Assembly: GCA_021397835.1 (NCBI GenBank)
Contig: JAJFZO010000049.1
Coordinates: 3,973,001-4,037,000 of the forward strand
From: Moringa oleifera
Taxonomy: Eukaryota > Streptophyta > Magnoliopsida > Brassicales > Moringaceae
Reading direction: 5' to 3'
DNA: 64,000 nucleotides
Shown here one piece after another: positions 50,001 through 64,000 of the stretch; position 1 is the stretch's first letter, and the number at the start of each line of letters is the position of its first letter. The notes below the pieces were generated by a model that did no database searches, was not told where the DNA came from, and saw only the letters and a program-made list of their open reading frames with translations. The translations under genes were made by a program, and so were the position numbers.

Positions 50001-53000
50001 AACTTTAAAAAAAAAAAAAAAAAGACTGCAGATCATATTTCCAACACTGCCTAATAATATATCAAAGTGATATATGTTGTTTTAGCACAGCTTCCCATGT
50101 CCTCATTGTTCATGTCTAGATCTAAGTGTCATGGTATGTATAATCCAAAGATAGTGTTCATGAGAGGAGAAATCGAAGAAAGTAGCACTTAGGTTCACAG
50201 AGTCCCAAGGGAAAAAGACCCCCTTCTTACAGTGGCTGGGGCTATAAATAGGTCAGCCGCATGTGTTATCACCTCACATATATAACATTTGCCAATGTGC
50301 TCTCTACAAGGACAAGTCCCGTCAATAAGAGATGGTTTACAGGCTCATAAGCAATAGTATAGGTAAGTAACCCAGCATTGATTGACAGCTTATGGCTTAG
50401 TGCCTCTTACTGGAGTTTCCCCTCCTGACCCGCCAACCCACAACCAATCTGAAGGTAGAAAGTTTTACATGTATGTCATGACAAAGATGGATACTCGGTG
50501 CTCAAATTACATGGGTTAAAATTAGTTAGTATCCAAAGACCTTAACTTACAAGTAAAATGACAACACAATTTGGCAATCTTAAATTGTACTTGAGAAGGA
50601 ACCAAAGCTTATCAAAGTCGAACCAAACTTTTCATAATGCAATATCAAAACTCAGGAAAAGATGCAATCAGCATGAACAATGTCCATAAATGAGCACTAT
50701 CTTCCTTCAATTAAATTATAATCCATTTTGGTTCAAATAGCAAATCCAACTGAGAGATAGAAAGAGGGAATGTATGTGTAGGCAAGTTGCAAAGGAAATG
50801 ATAAAAGATCATAAAAGGAAAGCACACCTGATATCCGGTAAAAACGTAATCGATTAACACTTTGCAGTATGGCTGACATATGTTCAGGAAGAGCATTATG
50901 TAAAGGCAAATGACAAAGAACCTGCATGCCAGTTAATCATAATCATCTTAACTAGCTAGAATGCATTGAACTAGTATACTAACAGCACATGTGATTGATG
51001 CATACCTTGAGGATGACAAGTAGAACACTTGTTTGTTCTTCAATAGCAGCTTCACTCAACCAGGTGGCTAAAATCATTACTCCACCTTTCATTAAAAACC
51101 TGCAAGCATGAAAGAGAATTGATAGATCAGGTCACAGATAATAAAGGACAGCAACAAGAGCCAAGTCCATGAAGTGTTTCGGCGAGTACCTACCAATTCA
51201 GTACTGAAGAGTTCTGCATCTGCAAGATCCAGTCCATCAGTTTCACTTGCCCTGAAAAAGTGTCTTCTTTGCGCATCATACTGAAAATATTCTCAGTAAA
51301 ATGTTTGTCCATGCCATCTATGCCGGCTGGAATGTCACTCTGAGTTGAGCAAGCTGGTGCTTCCTCAGCAATGAGAGGGCCAACAGAGTTTAGGGGAACT
51401 GGATCCATAGGTGGCATAGGATCAGATGTTGTTGGAAGAGAGTTCAAGGGGACTAGATCAGTTGGTGTAATGGGATCATTGCTTGTTTGGACCCCATCAT
51501 GTTGTTCTTTGCATGCATTAGATCTAATGGCCTTCTCCCTTGACAGCCTGACATGTTTCCTCACTCTTGAACGCTGGCTCGTAAAAAAGTCTCGAACCTA
51601 CAGATAAATATGCAGCAGAGACAAAAGCTATATCTTAAATATTGGATTTATATTGAAAGGGATCTTCTCATCTAACCTAGAAAGCAGAACAAGATAGGGA
51701 GCTAGAGATTGATAGCATAATTTCAATTCAAACAGCATGATTGGCAAGTGAAAAGTGAAAAAAAATAAGCAGCACAAAGGAAGAAGAAGGTAAAAAAATT
51801 AAACCTGTGTGACTGTTACCCCAAAGAGAGCACTAATCTCACGGGATTCCTTCTTACTAATGGCATCTTTGATTGAGAAAACTGCTTGCATATACTTCAC
51901 AGCTTTAGGATTCAGCAAGTCTCTTGGTCTTTTTCCTACAAATTTGATAATGTATTCCAATAATATGTCATTAAACCAAGAACAGATTTATAATACTTGT
52001 TATCCTTACATAATCATTTCCCTCAAAATGCAAGAAGCAGCAGGAGTAAATATTACACAGAGAGAGAGCAAGAGAAAAGGCACACCAACCAGAGACCAAT
52101 TAACACTTTTTAAGGAAAATACATATATACATATGGAAAGCATTGATATAACAGTAAGCAAACATCCCACATTATCACTATTAATGCAATTCAAAGACAC
52201 TTGAATTCTTCCTCCAGTGAGAGAAAAGGAAGGCATAAAATATTCATAAAGACCACAATCCAATTCATGTTCATAAAACCTATCCTGAATCTCACCCAGC
52301 TCATATAGGCAATTGCTTAGAAAAACTTGATAATTTTCCTTTTCATCTTCTGATTAAGTTCAAAACTAATCTTACCCTACCAAATCTTCCTTTAGGGTAA
52401 TTGAAGATTTCCAATAACATAAGGGTGCGCAGCAGCTGCCATGGAAATTGATATGGAAGGAAAGAGCCCCACCAAAGTGGCCTTTTTGCACGGGTAGCAG
52501 CTTGGCCAAGCCTTTAAGTATAAACGATCTACAGAAAAGGGACAAGGTTATGGTTAAGAGGTGCTCCGTGTGTAAGGAGCAAGAGGAATTGGTCAATCAA
52601 TGGTGCAAATGGACCTGATAAATGTGGGAGTGTTTTGACTGTTCTTGAGCAAAATTAGATGGTCCCCGATTTAATGGCTGCAAAGTTGAAAGCACAAGTC
52701 TTCGGAACCCTAAGTACAAGAGGAAATTAACAACGTTGGGTCCTTCACTTATTTCTCGGAAGGTGTGGAGTCAGAGAAATAGGAGGACTTTCGAAGGGGC
52801 GGAGACCCCTTTGATTTTATTTAAAGATAGATGATTAAGGTTTTAAGGTTATGGCTTATTAAGGATGTTTTGTAAATGAAACCCCACGAGATTGCCTCAT
52901 TGGAGGGGGTGGACAGGCAAGGGACAAATCTTGAGTTCGAGCCATTGAAGTGTCATCTCAAAAAAAAAAAAAAAAAAAAACACACAAACCCCATGTTGTT

Positions 53001-55420
53001 CTTAGAAGTTGCCTTGTGAAGTCAAGATTGCCACCTCAAGTTTATCGTGCGGGGATGGATCAAGGGGCACAGCGCTGAATGGGTTTTCGGTATTTTATAA
53101 AAAAGAGATGATATTTTGTAAATGAGGAGGATTACTTGGAAGTAGCACTACCTTGTGTGGATTCTTGATATGAAAAAAGAATGAATATTTTGTAAATGAG
53201 GAGGATTTTGTAGAGTTTATATAAATGCTAACTTCCAAATAGCTAATTACAAATATGAATGGGATACATCCCCTTAGTGCTCCTTTTTTTCAATCAAAAC
53301 CCCCTTAGTGCTCTTTGGTTTAATATATGTGTGTATGCTCCTTTGTTTTTTATAAAAAGGGGGGGGGAAGGGGGGGATACATTACAATACCAGCTGTAAT
53401 GATATAGAAACAACACATGATATAAGTAGTTTCTACATTTATCAACTTAAAACAACACATGATATACACTTAAAAATGCAACTATAACAATCCCATTGTG
53501 TACTGGAAGCCCAGAAGGGATCTTAACCACTATACATTATCTTTGATATAATGATATAGAAACTTACCAATTTTAATTGAAAGAGCACCAGCTGCCTGCA
53601 CATCAAAGAGTTACCAAATTTATCAATTATAATAAACTAATAATTTAATTTAAATCTGAATCGGAAAACAGGGAAAGCATAATTACAATTTTAATTGCAT
53701 ACTATAAGGGAGGTAAATTGTACAGCGTAGATCAGATGACAAATTAAACAAACATGGGGCCATGATAACAAATAGAGAGAGCATGAATATGGTTGCAACA
53801 AACACAAAAAGAAATGAAATGATAGAACCACCGATTATTTCTAGGTACAACATCATCACTTAAACTGTCATTCAAAATGTCTAAATTTAGGATTTAAACA
53901 AAAGGAAGTCAAATTGCCAAACGTTGAGAAACTGGATTCACGTCTCAAAATGAATTCAATTGGTAGGAAATGCTACGCTCAAAAAGTCTCTTTTCTAAAT
54001 GAGGAGGACTGTATAGATTCCTGATATAATCCATTTAATTTTAGAATTAGTTAATGAAGCTCCTTCATAATTTTGTTTACTAGTTTTAAGTGTCATAGTT
54101 ACTAAAAGCAGTGCCACATCAGTATGTTTGTTAGTGATATTTTGTCATTCAGCACTTGAGAGAATTCGAATATGGAATAAACCAGAATTTGTTTCTCTCT
54201 CTTTCTCAAAATTCTCTCTTTTCTCTTTTCTTTCTCTCCTTTTCTCTTATTTCCTCTTCTATCTTCTTCATCATCTACAGTAAACTACTGCAATCAATTT
54301 CTTAGGAATTCTAATCTCTAACCACTAACTATACGCGTAAAGGGTTGCACCCTTGAATGCTACAAAATAAAATAGGTATTTTTTTTATATTAAAAAAAAA
54401 TCTGTCAAAATTTTAAAAGAATGACGATTCCTAGTAACGCCATGACTTCAACACCCTGATACACTCTTACTGGGAACTGCATCCATTAATCCAGTTTACA
54501 TTAAAGATCTTTCTATCTAAAACAATACCAAGACTGAAATTCTTGACCATGTAAATTATTCTAAATCGACGTCATGAATTGTAGCATGCGTTATCCTTCC
54601 CAACACTCACTATAACCTTTGCTGCCATGTTCCACTACTGTGGATGCTAATACATATATGGGATTCTCATTATCCATCAAAATAAACATAAATCTCTCCA
54701 TCTCTCCCCAAATCTGGTTTCTTTCCAAATTTGCACTGTGTGCCAATAGATTAGTGGCTGCAAAACCAACAAGGAAAAAAAGGAGAGAGAAGGGGGGGGG
54801 GGAGAGAGAGAAGGGGGGTTTCGGCAACAAATTTTGGGTAGAAATTTAAACGACCCTCCAACAGGAGCCAAAACATTTATCAAAGCTTGAAAGGCTAATG
54901 CATTATAATCAGCACTGCCACTCCTTTAAAATGAACTCCCAAGCATACAAAAAGATCAACTCCAACAAAATCCATCCACCACGCTCATAATTAACTCCGT
55001 GCAAAAATAAATATATAAATAAATATTAACTCACAGCCTCCCAAGTTCAGTTGCTTATGAAACTAAGCTGACAGAAACCAGGAAAAAAAAAAAGAGAAAA
55101 GAAAAAAACATGGATACCAATTTACTAATGTAAACTTCTCCAAGGAATCCACAAGTAGATCAACAGTCACATCCCCTAGCTCCCCTTTAACCCCGACCAA
55201 AGCAAAAAAGAAAAAGAAACTCAACTGAATTTTACAAAAGACGCACCATTTCTTGGGCGAGAGGATTGACTCCGGTGAGCTTGCATTGCGTGACGACAAC
55301 ACTTTGGAGCTGATTGATCTGCTTGTGGAAGAGCTCGCTCTGCGAATCCAATAATCTCCGAAAAGACTCCACAGAGCTTCCAATCTCTATCTCTGGCAAA
55401 TTCTCCTTAAATGCCTCCAT
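44006..55420 (-). CDS. LD: LUMINIDEPENDENS-like homeodomain protein
   Basis: Nuclear RNA/DNA-associated protein of the autonomous flowering pathway; with FCA, FLD and others it keeps FLC low in Arabidopsis (established knowledge). Thirteen minus-strand exons: 55247-55420, 53568-53595, 51805-51935, 51194-51597, 51006-51099, 50828-50921, 49735-49864, 49566-49617, 49441-49484, 49269-49351, 48087-48527, 45651-46195, 44006-44980; 1064 residues against about 953 in Arabidopsis. Seen: start MEAFKENLPEIEIGSSVESF, homeodomain at about 60-125 (RPRDLLNPKAVKYMQAVF to VRKHVRLSREK), a TFIIS-N-like region with VLCHLPLHNALPEHMSAILQ, the block RPMSADDIQKAKMRALYMQSKYG, EPWDLEMDYDD, and a P/Q-rich C-terminal tail ending GYWDHNRLGNRRWRDRRR. 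Intron 7 is GC-AG. Exon 2 is only 28 bases. Intron 2 contains a LINE fragment. The CUL1 gene is divergent next to it, as in Arabidopsis. Confidence 0.95.
52430..52981 (+). mobile_element. Degenerate 3' end of an L1-type LINE, with poly-A tail
   Basis: Broken reading frames resemble the zinc-binding reverse-transcriptase tail (zf-RVT) of plant LINEs: PWKLIWKERAPPK from 52439, then after a frameshift VAFF-like sequence, NDLQKRDKVMVKRCSVCKEQ in another frame, and WSQRNRRTFEGAE at about 52768-52805. It ends in a run of about 20 A at 52960-52981. The piece before the tail (52885-52955) also has tRNA-like A- and B-box resemblance (GATTGCCTCATTGG, GAGTTCGAGCC), so a SINE-type end is possible. Antisense to LD, in intron 2. 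Not functional. Confidence 0.78.
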
Positions 55421-55545
55421 TCTTGATCGAAAACTCGAAGCTCGCGCAACGAGTCTATACAGACCGCGGACTAGAGTTCAGATTAAAGAATTCGTAAACA
55501 GCACCACAACATAATACTTGATGTATACTTCCAAAAAAAAAAAGA

Positions 55546-55563
55546 GGTTAGGGTTAGGGTTTT
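55546..55563 (-). promoter_or_regulatory. Double telo-box upstream of LD
   Basis: GGTTAGGGTTAGGGTTTT on the plus strand reads AAAACCCTAACCCTAACC on the LD strand, about 130 bases upstream of the ATG. Confidence 0.65.
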
Positions 55564-56976
55564 GTGATTGGTGAAAATGAAGAGGAGAGAGCTGCGAGCG
55601 ATACGTTGCCAAAGGTACAAACAAGGGAGGAATGTAAAAGCCCAATCTACCGTGACGTGAGCACGCTCACGAACGGCCATTGGCGCGTGCACGCTAACAT
55701 TGCCGATCCAGTTCGTATCCGTATGGCTATGGGCGTATGGCCCGTTTTGCTCACCGGGCCACGGAAGTTTTTCATGCTGTCTCCTTCCCTAGTATTTATT
55801 ATTGGGCAACACAATTGCAAATTAGAATAATATTTTCATCAATCCCTAGACTCTAACATTTTTTTTTCTTTTTTTTTCCATATGGTCTCCTATACCACAT
55901 TAAATGAATTCAAATTATTAAACAGTAAATCTAATATTCAATATTTAAAATATATGTATTTAATTTTAAAATAATATCACTTACAACTTGTTATGACTAG
56001 AATTGTTAGTGCAACTACTTTCACAATACAACCAAATAACACAAGTTAATACAAAATGGTTTCGAATTTCATCACTTTTCATTAAGTTTCTAAAATTTTC
56101 ATTTATAATTTGTTTAATATTTTGTAAATAAGTATTAGATAACAATTATCGCTTATTTTACATAAAATAAAATTTTTAATTTGTCAAAATTTTTTGAAAA
56201 ACGCCTAAGTTGAGTTCATGCACGGTTATTATCAATCATACTAATAAATTTTCAGAATACCTTAAAGTTGGCGGTTACGTGATTCATGACAATCAGTTTT
56301 GTTATGTATTAATGGAAATTTTTAATTACTTTTTAAAATAAGAAACAAGAGTTAAAAAAGCATATTGAACTGCTAGATGAGTTAAAAGCATCAAGGCTTT
56401 GGATAAGGCCACATTCAGCCGTAAAAAAGCCATCAAAAGGAGTCTCAAAATAGCTCATAATTATTTAAATATCACCGATAAATACTCGTAGTGCTTGAGA
56501 AAATATAGCATGCATGTATCATTTGAATAAAATTATTTTCATTTTCATAATTATATGGAATTGATTTTGTTATAGTGACATGAATTTTATTTATATTTAT
56601 CTCAAGAAAATAAAAAAAATCTGTTATTCATACTTATTGCTGGATTCTCTCATTTTGGTTAGGGAAAAAGAATCCATTAATTTACTTATAAAATCCAATA
56701 ATTGTTTATATAGTTTTTCCTTAGTGTTTTTATTTTTTTAATTTTTATTTTGTGTGGGCGGTGGGAAAACTGGGGATGCGGAAGCAGGGGGCTTGATTTA
56801 ATAAAACCCCATTTTGCAGGCTCAATGTCCTAACAGAACCCACCCTTAGCAGTAGAATTTTTCCTCCTTTAGAAGGCGTGGGTTCCCGATCCTCCGTCTT
56901 TGTCCCATCCTCAGCTGTTTGTAATCTCATCGTTGTGCTGGACCGATCTCCCTCTCTTGCTATTTATTTGGCGCTC

Positions 56977-56990
56977 TAGGGTTAGGGTTT
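56977..56990 (+). promoter_or_regulatory. Telo-box at CUL1 leader
   Basis: TAGGGTTAGGGTTT is a telo-box in reverse orientation, just before or inside the CUL1 5'UTR exon. Such elements are common in genes of dividing cells. Confidence 0.55.
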
Positions 56991-58204
56991 CTCTCGACCA
57001 CGAAGGATTCTTTTTCTGCAAATCGAAATCGACATCGCGGCTTCGCGTTTTATTGGTACGTAATCATCCATGCTATTACTGGCGGTGCTGTTAGAGCTCT
57101 GATAGTTCTGTTGAATGCGTTGATTTGTTGTTGTTGTTTGATCGGTGATGACTGCATTGGTTTTCTTTCTTTTCATTTTCTTTTATTTGGAAAATTTAGA
57201 CCAGGAAGCGGTTCTTGAGGGTTATCATTTCTTTTTTTCTTTTTCCCCTTATGTTTTGCATTTCGATTGGTATTATAACTTAAGATGGCTCTGACTGGCA
57301 TTGCCTTGAATCATGCTATATTGTCAATGGTTATAATGGTTCGTCTCCTAGGGCTTTGATTTGCTCAGGGCTGTTCAAGTGGCTGTCTAAAATATGGATG
57401 ATATTTTTTCGCCATTTTTGTCCATTTTTTTCCTGGTGTTCTGCTGCTCCTATCTTTTGCACACACTCAGATGCCTATTTTTTCAATTATGTACAAAAAC
57501 AGAATCATACATGTATGCATCTTTCTGTTTATTTGAGCCCGGTGGACTTTGCTATTTCAGTGTGTTAATTGTTGTTACACTTGGATTGTGAGGTTCATTC
57601 CTTAACTACTGTTCAATGTAACTGTGTTTCAATTTATCATTGTTCTTCAACTCCATATATTTTTAATCAAGAGTTAGAATAATTGAATTTCATCATAACT
57701 TGAGATCTGTTGCATGATTTCCTTCCTCCTAGATAAAACTCTCTGTCTCTACTTTTACCCCATACGCGTATAATTACTCTATGCATATGCTGATGTGCTC
57801 AAACTTCTCAAAACAATATATAGTATATGCAATTTTACATAAACGCTGCGATGTAGAAAATTCCCCCTATGCATGCTATTATAGTTTGTATTTTTTTTTT
57901 CTGTCAGCTTATAACCCAGTTAGAAGGGTTTTTGAGTTAGCCAGGAATTTCCCTTGTATCGTAATTGAGTTCTCTGATGAATTGACAGCTTAGAATCAGC
58001 AAATTGGCAAATATAGTTGTCTCTGTGCATAACTCCCATTTTTTGATTTTTCTGTTACTGTGAGCATTAAGATACTAAGTTTTTTCATAGAAGTGCTTAT
58101 AATTATGTCTGTTTTCCTGTCAATGTATGTCAGGTTATGACTGGTTTTCTTCATGTATTTCTAGATATTTGTTTGAGTATTCGTTAAAATCTCTTAGCTC
58201 AACA

Positions 58205-63999
<5,795 letters not shown>

Positions 64000-64000
64000 G

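Larger units (their letters stand above)
55421..58204. other. Divergent spacer and leaders of LD and CUL1
   Basis: Holds the LD 5'UTR and promoter on the minus strand and the CUL1 promoter, 5'UTR exon (probably ending at 57055 before GTACGT) and 5'UTR intron on the plus strand. The middle (55840-56740) is AT-rich without features. Short ORFs here have no family resemblance. Confidence 0.65.

Noticed and set aside
53345..53376. G-rich run, considered as a G-quadruplex or telomere-like site
   Set aside because: It is a simple homopolymer slip with no regular spacing.

Overview
This window is nuclear DNA of a eudicot plant. The genes are split by introns with GT-AG (and a few GC-AG) borders, the spacers are very AT-rich, and every recognisable protein is a plant family: WEE1 kinase, a KT/HAK/KUP potassium transporter, NF-YB, an INDETERMINATE-domain zinc finger, LUMINIDEPENDENS and Cullin-1. 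I cannot name the species. Four neighbouring genes here (NF-YB5-like, SANT-type nuclear protein, MTPC1-like carrier; LUMINIDEPENDENS next to CUL1) match, from memory, neighbouring Arabidopsis loci At2g47810-At2g47820-At2g47830 and At4g02560-At4g02570, so the segment looks like an ancestral gene block.

Layout. 1-4617 (+): 3' part of a WEE1-like kinase. 6666-11150 (+): complete HAK5-like high-affinity K+ transporter, 8 exons. 12658-13137 (-): single-exon NF-YB. 13138-20240: a long AT-rich spacer with a possible decayed MITE-like element. 20240-26389 (+): SANT-type nuclear protein with a 5'UTR intron. 29853-32523 (+): IDD zinc finger. 32918-33514 (+): a small non-coding gene with site II and telo-box promoter elements and a TATA box, followed by two box C/D snoRNAs. 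Their guide sequences match 18S and 25S rRNA. 34408-43079 (-): 12-exon MTPC1-like cation diffusion facilitator, with a foldback of about 1.4 kb inside one intron. 44006-55420 (-): 13-exon LUMINIDEPENDENS with an old LINE fragment in intron 2. 58205-63984 (+): CUL1, lacking only its last exon at the window edge.

The genes do not form one pathway. WEE1 and CUL1 act in the cell cycle and protein turnover, NF-YB, IDD, LD and the SANT protein in nuclear regulation, HAK5 and MTPC1 in ion transport, and the snoRNAs in ribosome maturation. LD and CUL1 are divergent, sharing a spacer of about 1.5-2.8 kb with telo-box motifs at both ends.

The most interesting observations are the uncatalogued-looking dicistronic snoRNA locus at 33.2-33.5 kb, the long intronic inverted repeat at 37.06-38.44 kb, three GC-AG introns in three different genes, a duplicated splice acceptor that would poison the SANT-gene transcript, and a very recent 163-bp tandem duplication in a CUL1 intron. 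I found no CRISPR array, tRNA gene, intact transposon or viral sequence.
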